Positions 23,492 through 35,019 of a DNA stretch of 64,000 nucleotides are shown in pieces (the first letter of the stretch is position 1; each line of letters opens with the position of its first letter). The stretch comes from Trichosphaerium sp. ATCC 40318 (Eukaryota; Discosea; Flabellinia; Trichosidae), in contig JALMLS010000466.1 of the NCBI GenBank assembly GCA_038496445.1, positions 744,001-808,000 on the forward strand. The letters run 5' to 3'. Below the pieces are notes generated by a model. The model ran no database searches. It had not been told where the DNA came from and saw only the letters and a list, made by a program, of their open reading frames with translations. The position numbers and the translations under genes are program-made.

Positions 23492-24450
23492 TTAAAACAC
23501 TGGGCGCCAAGGTGTATTACGCTTTGTTACTTGAATATGCTCATCGCCAGTTACTTCAGTACAACCAGTTGGTGTGTCGAAAATGGCAGGGTTTTTGATA
23601 CCAGGAGTAATATCAAAATAATCAATATCACCGCCCCAATGTGGTCCAGTACGTTCTCTGACAAATGCATCGCCTCTATTTTAAAAAAAGTAAATAACAA
23701 AACAAGCAAAAGATTGAAATGGAGGTTGTGTCACATACCTGATAGGAATGCAGTCTTTTACAGCAACGCTTAAAAACTCTTCAACGTTATTACGTCGGAA
23801 TGTGTAGACGTTAGCAGCAAGACTAACACCAAGAGTAATACCCTTCTTCTCAACGTAGTCATCTAAGGATAACATCAGGCGGAGAAACTTTAACAAAAAC
23901 CTTTTGAGGAAAACTTTACCTGGTATGCAAATCTCCTGCATAAATCCGCCTAGAACCTTCTCGGTACACTTACCCTTCTCAATAAGGTATTCACGGCGTA
24001 CACCCTACAAAATAAAACGTTAAAACAAATATCCGAAAACTTTTGTAAAACCACGTGATCAAACGGTCATTTTGCCAAAAAGTAGACTTGAAAACGGTTG
24101 GTTGAAACGTACGCGGACGTATTTATCTAGGATACTGAATTTTACGCGTCTCTCGTGGTTAAAACGCTCAAATACATCATATCTCGCTTGACGACGGTCA
24201 AAGTCGTAGCTGATGAAAGCAAAGAAGGTCTAGGAATACGGTAAACAGAAAAGTCGTTCGAAAACCTTTAAACCGTTCGCACCTCGTTCTTCTCTCTGTT
24301 GTGGCCAAAAATATCACCTACAACATTTGTTTAGTACGAACGTCAGATCCGTTACTAGTGCGAACCTTCCCAAGCGGTTGGTGTACAGCAGTCAGCAGCA
24401 AAAGAAGCAATGATAAAACACGACGCTAAAACTAACAGGAGAAGCTTCAT
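23492..24450 (-). CDS. Ependymin-related secreted protein
   Basis: Minus strand, about seven exons from ATG 24450. The signal peptide MKLLLLVLASCFIIASFAA is followed by DCCTPTAWEG, matching the Cys-x-x-P-x-x-WEG start of ependymin-related proteins. Then come the family strand FAFISYDFDRRQARYDVFERF, a second Cys region (KGKCTEKVLGGFMQEICIP) and VKDCIPIRG. The C-terminal signature is DYFDITPGIKNPAIFDTP followed by Cys. The family is secreted, disulfide-bonded and binds hydrophobic ligands in an open beta-sheet fold; in animals it is linked to extracellular matrix and lysosomes. The length (about 200 residues) and Cys positions fit. A perfect 9-bp inverted repeat lies ~70 bp upstream. Confidence 0.85.
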
Positions 24451-24520
24451 GTTGGTGATGTTGATTGATAAAGTAAATTTCTTAAATGTTCAAGAGTGCA
24501 CTGAAAAAAAGTGAACTAAC

Positions 24521-24560
24521 CAAACGGCCGGTTGTGTGATACAAAACGGTTGGCCGTTTG
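24521..24560. promoter_or_regulatory. Inverted repeat upstream of the ependymin-related gene
   Basis: CAAACGGCC (24521-24529) and GGCCGTTTG (24552-24560) are perfect reverse complements separated by 22 bp. The location, 71-110 bp upstream of the start codon, suggests a dimeric transcription-factor site (inference). Confidence 0.5.
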
Positions 24561-24745
24561 CACTTAGCCGCCAAGTAAACGGTTTTGTATAGCGCATTTG
24601 ATCAAAAAGACGCAGCGTAGGTTGTTGGTAAAGTGTAAATGGACAAAATCGTGACTGGTCCAGTTGCAGCTTACCCGGGTAAAAATATTCGAAACATTAA
24701 CCTTCAGCTCAGAAAATGGAACTGGAGAATATGAACAAGATTTAT

Positions 24746-26659
24746 TTAGTCTAAGTTAACAGGAATAGAACCTTGCTTTTTTAGTGGTGAGGGCCTTGAT
24801 GTACTTTCATCTGTATCTTGCATCTTAGACGAATCATCCGTCTTAACACTTGCTAACTCGGTTTCTACGGGTTGTGGCGCATCTATAGCACTGCAAATAC
24901 CATTTGTCTGGGCTACAGTAACTATGGCTACACCAAGGTACACACAAATACCTGTTGCGAAAAAGCCTGAACATAAAGAAAGTAAGAATTAATCAGGAAG
25001 GAGAAAATCATGCAAAAAAAAGTACCAATTGGTGTTGAGACTTGTCCTGAAATGACGAGTACCATGCCAATCAAGTAAAATAAGTATCCAAGAACCACAA
25101 ATCCAAGGCGATATACAAACTAAAAAAGAAAAAAAGCATCAGTAAATCTATACCCAATTTTATGTTTCACACTTTTGTTACCGTTGAGCGCAAGACATCT
25201 CCAACTTTGCTTGATTGGTTTAACCACATCGTCAGCTGAACACCAGTGGTAATATTGAAAATGATCAAAGCTATAAAGGAACACGTTAGAACTCAGAATA
25301 AATAAACCAAAAGTGGCAAATGTTAGCTATTAATAAAAGAAACATGAGGCGTACCAATAGCCACAACCATTGACACTAATCCGTAGAAATAATCTACAAC
25401 TTCATATTGATAGAATATTCTCATGAGACAGCTTACAATTGCAATAACAATAAGCAAGCAAGACACAATAAAGAATATAATGGTTGCTTTTGTTGTCATA
25501 AACTTGTTGACTTTAACACCAGAACGAGTGTAGAACTGATTCCAATGTAACGAAATAAGAAGCGTTGCTATTAAAAGAAATTAGCAAGCAAGTAAGTTTC
25601 AGTACTACGTACCAATAAGAGTTGGTGTAACGCACATGTCGAACAATACAACTGTAAACGTAGCTGGGAAGTAGTCACGTATAACATAATCTAGCGCAGT
25701 TATAGCAACAGCTACAAAAACAGTTTAGAATATAAAATTTCAACATGCTTTACGTACTCAACTCAGCGAACAAGTGAAGCACAAGTACAACAACTGGAAG
25801 AGTTTCTTCGAATAGCTGTCCTTTCAAAAACTGCCTCACTGTAAAGAAAATAATGTACGCTATTGCCGAAAGACATGGTAGCTCCATAAGCAAATATTGA
25901 AGCACCCAACCCACAGTACCATCTGCTAGTTCTTTCCAAGCATTTTTATCTGAAGACGCACGTTTAAGTTTTGTTCATGTGAAAAAAAAAATTGTACAAA
26001 CCTTCATTGTTTATGGTGATGTTAAGACTCTCTGAAGTCTCTAGAGCTTTATGTACTTTATCGGAATCTCCTGCGTTTATCTCGAATATTGGTAGTGAAG
26101 TCAATGTTGATGGGTTTGTATCGAACAAGAACCTGCCTCGTCCTGCGATTACTAAGAATAAAATAAGCAAAACCTTCTTGCTACACTTAACCACTAGCTT
26201 AAGGTAGCCCGCCCGAAGAAGTGTGAATGTTTCTACGTACGATCTGTTGAGCCAATGACTATAGCCACGGCTTCTGAGAGTTTATGAAGATGCGGACGTA
26301 AGACCCTGTCTACTGTCCCCTTTGTAAGTCGAAAGAACAAAACTTTTTTCGAAACGGAAGGCATCTGGCGAGATGTTATTAAATCTGGACTCAGAAGGCA
26401 ACGTACTTCTGTTTTGTCTCCGTCTACAAGATGACCTGAAATTATTTGGCTCGAATTAACGAAAGAACCTTCATACGCTAATCTAGGCGCGTGTAAAGAG
26501 ACTACAACGTAAAAAATGTCAGCTGATTGAGATTTCAATAATAAACCGTTTTTATAAACACAAAAAAAACAACGAACCATCGTTCCATAGTAACCGTGCG
26601 TTGACTAAAATGACAGCCAAGGAAATAAAGAGAATAAGAGTGTTAGAGAAGCGTTGCAT
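24746..26659 (-). CDS. Multi-span membrane protein with signal peptide and luminal domain
   Basis: Minus strand, about ten exons. Start 26659 gives a signal peptide (MQRFSNTLILFISLAVILVN) and an N-terminal luminal region of about 200 residues (beta-rich, including LVDGDKTEVRC and LFDTNPSTL). Seven or eight hydrophobic segments follow, for example LPVVVLVLHLFAELS, TFTVVLFDMCVTP, ATIIFFIVSCLLIVIAIVS, LIIFNITTGVQL and LGYLFYLIGMVLVIS. The tail is acidic and Ser/Pro-rich. The signal-peptide plus beta-domain plus 7TM layout resembles GPR180/TMEM145 or the GOLD-domain 7TM (GPR107/TMEM87) families, but I cannot choose between them. It likely resides in Golgi, endosome or plasma membrane. Confidence 0.65.
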
Positions 26660-27237
26660 TGAGGGTTTTGTTGATACTTTTTTAGTAAAATTTAACTCTA
26701 AACTTAAAGCACTAAACAGTTAAAATATCATCTAACAACACATGACGTACTATCAAGTATTTAAACAGCATATCCCAATACAATACCAACGGTCACATTG
26801 ATCTGCATAGTTTTCGGCGATAAGACTGTCCAAATACAAGCGTAAGTGGTATGTTTGCCACGACAACGAGGGAGGTTCTGAAAGGCCAATAAGAAAAGAA
26901 TTCTTGCAGAAGTTCGTTTCTTTTTTTTTTAACTGCACGAGTTTTTTAAACGAAACGTTTTTTTGGTTCACGTGTACCATGCAGTGGTTGGAAGGTTGTT
27001 CCACGTATTGTAGCCCTATCTGTACAACAGGACTTGCGTAGTTTTACAGCTAAGACGAGTTACGATGCAGCAAAGCCCTTACTTGCCGTTTCGCTATACA
27101 TGCTTTTCGTACGTAGACATGACGCAATGTTGATGTTATAAAGTAGCGCCAATTCGTTCAATAAAACAGCTAAACGTTTTTGTTTCATCGAAACACGCTG
27201 ACCGGTCTATCCCCTCTGTAGTAGTAGTAGAGATGTA
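26660..27237. other. Head-to-head intergenic region
   Basis: About 580 bp between the membrane-protein start (minus) and the F-box/NHL start (plus). An 83-codon minus frame (26753-27004) lacks motif or splice support. One CACGTG at 26969. No gene called. Confidence 0.45.
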
Positions 27238-28706
27238 ATGACGACACACTTGCTGTCTCTATTGCCAGTAGAGCTAATATGCGAGATCCTATCGTTTTTA
27301 CCGTTTCACGACTTGATGACAACACGAAACGCTTGCAAGTACGTCAATGCGGTGATAAATAACCTGAATCCCGTCAAGGTACGCTTTTTGAGCAAATGTT
27401 TTTACACGCTAACGGCAAAAGGTGGCATTGACGCGATACGAACCTATTCCTGTACTTAGAGCGTTCCATAAGATAACTTCTATTGATGTATTTTCAAATG
27501 GACTGGTACGCGGCCTAAAACATCTCCACGCGTTGAAAGCGCGCAGCATATTTTAAAACCACAATACGCTAAAGAATAAAGGAAAGATGGCCATTGCGGA
27601 CTTTAACAAGATATACACGCTAGATCTCACAACAGGAGAGCTTATTTGGCTTGGAGCAGATGATGAGTCCACGATAAATTATAATAGAAGCACTCCTTTG
27701 GATACTTATCACTTTTCTCATCCTTTCGGCCTTGCTATTGATAAAAATGACCGTATGGTCGTTTCAAACTCTTACTACCATACTGTAGTAGATATTAACC
27801 TATCATTGCGTACTGTACAATGTCTTGCAGGTGAGAAAAACACGTGACACGTTGTTTTGCTTTTTTTTCCAATATTTTTTTGGGTTCATGCTCAAAAATT
27901 TAGGAAAACACAACGACGGGTTATCTTCAAGTCAAGGTACTTTATCTTATCCTTATGGTGTTTGCTTTAGTAGTGATGGATCAATAATTGTTAGTGACCT
28001 AAGGTATGATAACCTTTTATCTATCATTTTTGACATGAAGGGCTCATTGGATTTTTTTGTTTGTAGAAATCAATGTATCAAAAAAATATCTAATAATGGA
28101 CACATCACAAAAGTGGCTGGTCTTGCTTGCGATGAAGGAGAGGAGTCAAGTAATATTATAAATGCAGATTTTGAATATCCTACATTCATTGTTGCTGACC
28201 CTATAACGTACGTATAACAAAGATAAACTAATTTTAAACGAGATTTCGAAAAAAAAGACAAGATTTTTTTGCTTCAACGTTGGACGCTTGAGTGCTATTG
28301 TCAGGTTAATTCTTTTTAACGGTTTTATAGTGATGATATTTATGTACGTGATGGATGCTCTCTGAGGGTTATATCGAACGGGACTATCGAGACTCTTTAT
28401 ATTAACCCCATTGGTGACATAAAAGGACTGGCTTTGGATTCAAGAGGCAACTTGTATTTTGTTGTTGAAGATGTTTATTCAGATGGTATATGTAAAATGT
28501 ATATCAAAGGAGAACACCAAAGACATATAGTCAGGCTTCACTTGGATCCACAATTTGACAATATTGGAGCACTCCATTTTTGTGAAAAAAACAATTCAGA
28601 AGGAGGTCCTTGTTTGTATGCTGGTGGTGTTTTAAAAGGGTATGAAGATCATAACTCTGATAATGCGACTTTAGAGTCACTTGTACGCATAGAATTACCT
28701 AATTAA
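27238..28706 (+). CDS. F-box protein with NHL/beta-propeller-like repeats
   Basis: Exon 1 (27238-27378) encodes an F-box: LLPVELICEILSFLPFHDLMTTRNACKYVNAVI. Six or so exons follow in frame, including VALTRYEPIPVLRAFHKI, then MAIADFNKIYTLDLTTGELIW, PFGLAIDKNDRMVVSNSYYHTV, YPYGVCFSSDGSIIVSDL, YPTFIVADPITDDIYVRDG and KGLALDSRGNLYFVVED. Each is an NHL or SMP-30-like blade (P.G.a.d..g...v.d), giving five or six blades. A propeller on an F-box is typical of SCF substrate receptors, as with WD40 F-box proteins. The intron starting ~27831 contains CACGTG at 27841. The protein ends at TAA 28704-28706. Confidence 0.8.
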
Positions 28707-28976
28707 ACAAGAAAGAAAAAAAGGCAAAAACAGTTTATTTGTAAATGTACTTCACTGTCCGCACGTGATTAACAAAATTCGTGTTTCGCTTACGCCTTAC
28801 TAAACAGTATAGACGATTATTGTGGTGAACATTGTCGCAAACGACTTAAGATGTGTGAGTACAACCTAAAATACAAATACGATAGGTTGTTTTGAAGCTC
28901 GGCTTACCGTGCACTTCTATGTTATTTCGCTCGCTGATACATTGTTGGTTCTGTTTAGGGCTTAGCATGGCGCATG

Positions 28977-30157
28977 CTGGTCTATACAGTTGCTTATGCT
29001 ATTATAGGTTAAGTCAATGTGCTAAACATCTGCACTATCAACGTCACTGCAGCAGGATGTCAAACCTAACACTGTATGTTTTAAAGTCTGAAAAATACCT
29101 ACTAACTGTTGAGCATAGGTCTGAACAAGTAGTGGAAGTACAAAAAACACTAATAAAACAAGCCATAGGCAATGTACGAACTATTATAATATTGTTTCTG
29201 GTTAAACACTGAGAGCAGGGGAAAGCTCGCTTTGACACACTTTGTCTTCCGTACGACCCTAGTAGAGGTAAGGGAGATAATTTTACAAACAAACAAAACG
29301 TTAACGGTTTTTTTCGTACACATCACGTGATTTGGTTTTATTTTGTTTTTCTTTAACGTTACTAGGAACATTTGTTGCTGTGAAGCTTACATCGTATAAT
29401 CCATCCACATGCATAGTAGATACTACACCAACCATGTGCGTTCACGCTAGCACAAGTAAAACTGACTTTGTTTTTCTTCTCAAAAGCGAGTTCACTTCAA
29501 TCACGGCGGTGACTGTTCGTAAAATTGAATGTGGGACACATGACGAGTTGTGCAGTTTCATCCAATCGTTTCAAAGCTACTGCATAATGAAAATGAAACC
29601 ATTGCGGTATTTAGATACAACAGGAGAGATTCGATCAAATAGGGACCTCTTCAATATGCTATTTGGAGGTGTACGTTTAGTACTTTTTTCTCTTTAATAC
29701 ACCGTTCTTATTTTTTACTCATTTCAGATCCCTCATGCATTATCATTCAGAACGGGCAAATATGAACTACATGTTTTGCCTGGTACTGCGTGTGAGATGT
29801 TAGGTTTACCCATTGATCCAGACCAAGCATGGTATTATCATTTTTAAATTTTTTTGTTTGTTTTGGTTTAGTGTCATAACTTCTCTTTGAGGTGTATATG
29901 GTCGAATATATCCTCAAAGTGCGTGATTTTAGTATATAAACACTAGAGGTAATATCTTGAATTTCATAATTACCACTATCATAGAGAATCCAAAAAAGAA
30001 AAGAAGGCTGCTCCAAAATCTCCAGCTAAGAATCGTAAAGATCAACCCTCATTTTTAATATCAGTAAGTATACAGCAGTATTGTTGTTTTCTATTACTAA
30101 CTTCCCTTGTAGTCAAGCAAAAGAAAACGGACTACCGAGAGGTTCAATGGAACATAA
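28977..30157 (+). CDS. Uncharacterised protein with basic C-terminal tail
   Basis: The exon chain reads MAHAGLYSCLCYYR (first exon, uncertain), MSNLTLYVLKSEKYLLTVEH, QGKARFDTLCLPYDPSRG, then the long exon ~29367-29670 (TFVAVKLTSYNPSTCIVD through DLFNMLFGG), IPHALSFRTGKYELHVLPG, and a tail SKKEKKAAPKSPAKNRKD and SSSKRKRTTERF to TAA 30155-30157. Junctions are in phase, including a small exon near 29891. The basic, Lys/Arg/Ser-rich tail suggests nuclear or chromatin association (inference). No family recognised. An intron carries CACGTG at 29324. Start could also be the internal ATG at ~29058. Confidence 0.55.
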
Positions 30158-30491
30158 ATATCAAACAAAAAAAGAAGAGAAGCAAAAGCAGATTTTACTG
30201 CGTACACATTACCATTTCGAACTATTCAATTTACCAATAAAAACATTTGAATAAAGTTTAGAATTAATGAGCCATATCAAACGGTTTACTGAGTACACCA
30301 AGGCTTGTACAGCCAATTATTAATTTACTATCTTTACTGCCATCACTCTTGCTACACATGTCTTGGTATATTTTGTGCCTAGTGACCTGCATTATTTGTT
30401 ACTTATTACACTAAAAGTCATATAATCAATAGCCTAGGGAGATGAATCCTTTTGAATGAATGAAATTTATTTAAGATTACATGTTATTACT
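30158..30491. other. Convergent 3' intergenic region
   Basis: About 330 bp between the 3' ends of two converging genes. It contains AATAAA-like sequence near 30236 and 30250. No gene seen. Confidence 0.5.
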
Positions 30492-32175
30492 TTACACTGG
30501 CTTCGCCTTAGCAAGTATCATTAATACTGTAGCAAAAATATCTTTAAAGCTAGGTCTTTTTGATGGTTCAGTTGTCCAGCAATCTTGTGTCAGTTCACAT
30601 AATTCACTATGTTCAAAAGCTTCATCAGAAAGTAATGGCCTTTCACCATTAAGTACTAAGCGGCTAAAAAAGGAATCAATCAGAGATAGATAAAAATATT
30701 CTAATGTAGTACTTTATCTCGTTTAATACTTGATCTTTCCATGCACGTTGCCATGTGAGCAGTTCATATAATAGAATACCAAATGAATAGACATCCGCAC
30801 TTCAGGAAAAAAGACGATAAGATTTCAAGAATTATTTAGGAAAGACTGATAACGTACCGTTTCCAGTCGTCTTGTGTAGGCTTATCATATCCTCTCCAAA
30901 AAGTAATAACCTCTGGGGCCATATATGTAGGTGTTCCTACAGATGATATAGTATTTGCTGTAGGTATTGATAATCCCCTTGTTGTAGCCTGCCAAAGTTT
31001 TGAAACGCCAAAGTCCAACAGTTTCACTTTTAGATCAGAACTAACCATTATCTAACACGTGTTATTTGGAGTGAAAAAAAGAATATGTCATCACAAGCAA
31101 CTTACATTTTCCGCTTTTAAGTCTCTATGAGCTCCACAAGCCAAAGTATGAATATACTGCATACCATTCACAATTTGAAGTAGAATTGTTAATCTTAGAT
31201 TATTTTCTGATATGTTTGTTTGTTGTCTTGCTTCCTTGTTTGTAATGATGTTTGTCAAAGGACTTCCCTTTATATATTCTGTAACTATCGATAACCTTTT
31301 TGATACGCCAAAGGCTCCTGGTATAGAAGGATTTCCTTCACAGTAACCAATGAACTTGATAATATTTTCATGCTTTAATTTTCTCATTATGAGTACTTCT
31401 TCCTTAAAGTCTTTAGCCTCACTGATATGAGCTTCTGGTGCCAAGTTTTGTTTTATAAGTTTAACAGCTACTTCTAAACTATTCCATTTCATCTTAAAAA
31501 CATCTAAAAAATCCATAAGTTGCCAGTAAAAGCAAAAAACAAAGCAAAGAAGACAGAACAATTTTCACTAAAAAAGAAAAACAAACCCGAAAAATTTCCT
31601 CCTCCCACGTGTGTTTCGTTTGAAAATCCTCCTTTAAGATCCTCATAAGGTATTCTCTGATCTTAAATTAGCTTGCTCATTTACTATGATCTACATACCA
31701 GAATATTTTTGGATTCAAGAGTACGAAGTTGTTCGTCTATCTTCTGTGCATATTCTTTTTGTTGATCTGAAATCGCTTTTGCCTCTTCTTTTTCTTTTTT
31801 AAGCCTTTCCTTCTCTTTACGCTCTTCTTGTTCCCGTACAAGCTGTTCTGCTCTCTCTTCGATCTTTTTAGCTGCTTCTGCTTTCATTCTGGCCTCTTCT
31901 TCTGCTTGCTCAGCGGCAAGTTTGGCGACTTTCTCATCACGCTGTTTCTGGTCCTTTTCTAGCCTGTACAGTGTTTTAGACAAGGTGTCAGTTCAAAAAA
32001 TCGCCAGAACGGCACAACTGTATTATTAAGCTGCGTACGCTGTATGAGCATCGCTGAGCACTTGATCGTAGTCTATTGGAGGCGGTACAATTTGCTTTCG
32101 TACGCGAACGACTTCTCTTTCCACCTTTTTGCTTGTACTCTTCACTTGCTTTTCCACTCGCTTCAGCCACGACAT
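30492..32175 (-). CDS. Coiled-coil TKL-type protein kinase
   Basis: Start 32175 gives MSWLKRVEKQVKSTSKK and an amphipathic basic region, then a ~95-residue charged coiled coil (QKQRDEKVAKLAAEQAEEEA...). The kinase domain begins IPYEDLKGG, with a Gly-loop VGGGNFSDVF, VAVKLIK (catalytic Lys), LKHENIIKFIGYCEG, the catalytic loop HRDLKAEN, LLDFGVSKLW (DFG), GTPTYMAPEV (APE) and a C-lobe ending QDCWTTEPSKRPSFKDIF. All catalytic residues are present. The fold is tyrosine-kinase-like (TKL) with Ser/Thr-type catalytic loop. The coiled coil should mediate dimerisation. One intron near 31052-31105 carries CACGTG at 31056. Confidence 0.85.
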
Positions 32176-32343
32176 GATTGTGGAATTTAACGCCAAACGC
32201 TTGAGTTCGTTAGGAACTGACTTTAAGTGCGTCTAAGTTAAGTTCCAGACGTCTTTAGAAAAAAACAGCTTCATTTATTCACGATCTAACAAATCTGCTG
32301 AATGTCGTACACCAAGAAATACCAAGAAAAACGGCGAGTCAGT

Positions 32344-33468
32344 TTATAAAAGCACGGTTATACCTTTCTGTGTCAGCGCACTAGCATATTCGAATGATAT
32401 ATGTTGGCATCGAAAAAGATCTAATTTCTTGACATTCCGTAGGTGGCCAAGCCAATCCTCTGACGCATTTGTATACGAAAGATTGACAGTATCCGCATCC
32501 TGAAGACTTTTCATACATGTACCGATAATGCGTTTACAACGTGCAAGGCTAATAGTATGTACACCAGCCAATGCCTTAACACCCTCATCTGTAACTGATG
32601 TGTTACTTAAATCAATATTATGTACACCCGCCAATGCTGCAACACCTACGTCTGTGATAGATACTCCGTTCAAGTATATTGTATGTACACCAGCCAATGC
32701 TGTAATACCTTCATCTGTCACCTGCGTCCCTCTCAAATTTATTGTATGAACACCAGCCAAAGCTGATATACCTTTATCTGTGATAAACCTACAACTATGT
32801 AAATCTATGTTGTGTACGCCAGAAAGAGCACATAATGCATCATCTGTTATTTTGCTGAAAGGAATACGAATATGTGGTACTCCAGCAAGTGATTTGAAAC
32901 CCAGTTCTGTCAACTTCATGTTTATAAGGTATATTGACTTGAGATGTTTTACAAGCGGAATTAATCCTGAATCTGTTACACGTGGGATCCCAAACAATTG
33001 TAAGTGCTGTACACCACAAATAGACTCTAGAGCTTTGTCAGTAATATTTGTATTGCTACTGATGTAAAGGTGTTTAACACCAGATAGAAGAGCAATATCT
33101 GCATCTAGTGCTTCTCTCCAACCTGGAAATTGTATTTTTGTATTTTTGAGGAGTGGGCTACCAGAAAGAAGAGAACAACAGTTGCGAGATTTAATTCTGA
33201 TACAACTGTATCCAATATGGTGATGTATGACATCAGATAGTCGTTTACAACTTTGAGAAACGCGAAATCGATCAGAACGTTCTACAAACAAGAGCAAATG
33301 AGCTATTATCTCCGTTGGAATGTCTAAAAGCTTAATCTCAATAAAACGGTCTGAATGATCTGATATTGAAGCGTCCTGGTGGTTTATTGGTGACGAAACC
33401 ATAACATTAGTAGTGAGCATAGAAGTTGAGTGTATTAACAACTTGTCGTAAACAGTCAAATAAGCCAC
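32344..33468 (-). CDS. Intronless F-box/LRR protein with 'GVHTI' repeats
   Basis: Single-exon frame of 374 residues. Residues ~45-85 are an F-box (LLDIPTEIIAHLLLFVE, SQSCKRLSDVIHH). The rest is about ten leucine-rich repeats of ~23 residues with the unit L.GVHTI.L..T.VTD.G, for example ALAGVHTINLRGTQVTD. These fold as a right-handed solenoid; with an F-box they act as SCF substrate receptors. The absence of introns contrasts with all multi-exon neighbours. A CACGTG at 33480-33485 sits 12 bp upstream of the start codon. A close relative lies at 50009-51055. Confidence 0.85.
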   Translation of the reverse strand: MAYLTVYDKLLIHSTSMLTTNVMVSSPINHQDASISDHSDRFIEIKLLDIPTEIIAHLLLFVERSDRFRVSQSCKRLSDVIHHHIGYSCIRIKSRNCCSLLSGSPLLKNTKIQFPGWREALDADIALLSGVKHLYISSNTNITDKALESICGVQHLQLFGIPRVTDSGLIPLVKHLKSIYLINMKLTELGFKSLAGVPHIRIPFSKITDDALCALSGVHNIDLHSCRFITDKGISALAGVHTINLRGTQVTDEGITALAGVHTIYLNGVSITDVGVAALAGVHNIDLSNTSVTDEGVKALAGVHTISLARCKRIIGTCMKSLQDADTVNLSYTNASEDWLGHLRNVKKLDLFRCQHISFEYASALTQKGITVLL

Positions 33469-33842
33469 ATTTACTTAAACACGTGACTAATATGAAATGT
33501 CAGTTTTCGTTGGATATACCAAACAAAAACAAATCAAACACAATAGATTTAACAAAGGTAAGCAGCGACCAATCAAAACACCCTAAAATCCTTTTGTCTT
33601 TGTAACAAAAGAAGACGTTGGTACAACCATCCCTTTCAATTCTGTAAAATTGTTTGTTTTTTCTTTTAACAACATTGCAAATCACGAGTACCCAAAAAGC
33701 CCTAGTGGCTATGCTATGCTCGCTCCACCAAACACTGAGCGCTTTCCTCCCTGTGCGCCCTCATTGTACTATTCTATGCTAGGCCAACCTGACTTATTTA
33801 ATTGACAAAGGCGAAAGGAGAAAAATATATTTAGTTGTTGGT
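33469..33842. other. Intergenic region
   Basis: About 370 bp between two tandem minus-strand genes. A 61-codon minus frame (33500-33685) lacks any motif. Contains a promoter-proximal CACGTG at 33480. Otherwise nothing recognised. Confidence 0.5.
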
Positions 33843-34545
33843 TTAAATAGGTACAACACCATCTCTTGTTACAATAGCTCTTGATGCTCCTTCGGGCAAA
33901 TCACGTGTTATTACCAGTTCATTAGTACGGCAGTGCAACATTGCATAATATATAGGTGTCCTTCCCATTGATACCTTTTTAATAAGTTCTAGAGTACCCT
34001 TTTGATCAGTGCAATACATCTTATGAGAAGCTAGCAATGTGGGTGTTGTTTTACCGATTATAGCAGACTGACAACAGAACCTAGTCTTACCACCAGGGAA
34101 AACAAACATGAAATAAACCAAAAAAAGCTTAACCTTCGGAAACGTGTTGTGTAGCGTTGTCATCATATCTTTTGATAGCTTACAACAGATAGAGTCAAGC
34201 ATATCATGCGGTACAGAGCATACGAGCACTACTTGGTTTTCTGCAAGTGGATGTGCCATAAACGCGATACTATAGCGAATTGTAAGTGTTTACGTGTTAC
34301 TACGCCATGTACCGTTCTGGAACGAGGTCTGCGTCGGAGCTTGATAGCCTTTCTGGTTTTTCTGGTTTTTTTTTAAAGCAATTAGGCCTATGCTCTTTCC
34401 AATGTTTTCTTTGGCATACAGAGTTGCAATAACGAACGCTTTGGCATTTTGAGCATTTAAACAGCTTTTTCCCGGTTGCAGCATGCTCGCCGCACGCTCC
34501 ACACCTTGCACTAATACATATGACTTGTTTAGTCGTCATTGCCAA
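33843..34545 (-). CDS. MYND zinc-finger protein
   Basis: Three exons. The first (34545 to ~34312) encodes a MYND finger: CGAC, then [19 protein letters not shown], ending HWKEHRPNC, with the C-x2-C...C-x2-C...C-x3-C...H-x3-C spacing. An intron opening GTACATGG joins in phase to [16 protein letters not shown] and [16 protein letters not shown] second intron joins to [28 protein letters not shown] and [13 protein letters not shown], which resemble one or two degenerate ankyrin-like helices. The total is about 200 residues. MYND fingers mediate protein-protein contacts. The specific partner is unknown. Confidence 0.75.
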
Positions 34546-34672
34546 TAGTATTACGCGTACAACTTTAAGTCGTACTGCAATTCTATCTAAGCCAAAACCC
34601 GCAATTGAAAAAATTGTAATAACACATTCTCACTTGAGACAGCTTCAATTGCAAGAAATATGACATTTTTGA

Positions 34673-34945
34673 TTATTGGTAAATATCCAGCACTTCTAGA
34701 GGCAGCATAATACGGAGGATATGTAAGGTGGTACATTTAAAAATCCCCTTAGCTATTGACTTCTTCATATACTTCATGTCGTCTCCTTGCGTTTCAGAAA
34801 CATCTCTACAATCTTTTGCACAAAACTGTTGATGCCTCCAAAGCGCTCTGACTCCCTCTATCTTCGCAAAGTCTACCATATAGGTTGCGAAACTTGTACT
34901 TGCTGCAACCTCCACTGGTGAGTTACGTGTTAAATGCAAAGGCAT
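34673..34945 (-). CDS. Uncertain small ORF
   Basis: A 90-codon frame (MPLHLTRNSPVEVAASTSF..., RALWRHQQFCAKDCRD) upstream of the MYND gene on the same strand. It has mixed polar/hydrophobic character and no recognised domain. Could be an isolated exon of a decayed gene. Confidence 0.25.
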   Translation of the reverse strand: MPLHLTRNSPVEVAASTSFATYMVDFAKIEGVRALWRHQQFCAKDCRDVSETQGDDMKYMKKSIAKGIFKCTTLHILRIMLPLEVLDIYQ

Positions 34946-35019
34946 TCAAGCACTCTGAATTAAGAAAGGTGAGTTTATTCTGGACAACATATCAATTGCC
35001 TTAGTGTTCCTCAGGTAGA

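Noticed and set aside
23358-23495. In-frame TGA as a second selenocysteine codon
   Set aside because: The short frame has no homology to a Cys-containing family and sits in a decayed region next to an F-box fragment; a nonsense change is simpler.
32528-33067. Plus-strand frames with repeated 'CTPANA' units
   Set aside because: Antisense shadow of the LRR repeats in the F-box/LRR gene on the minus strand.
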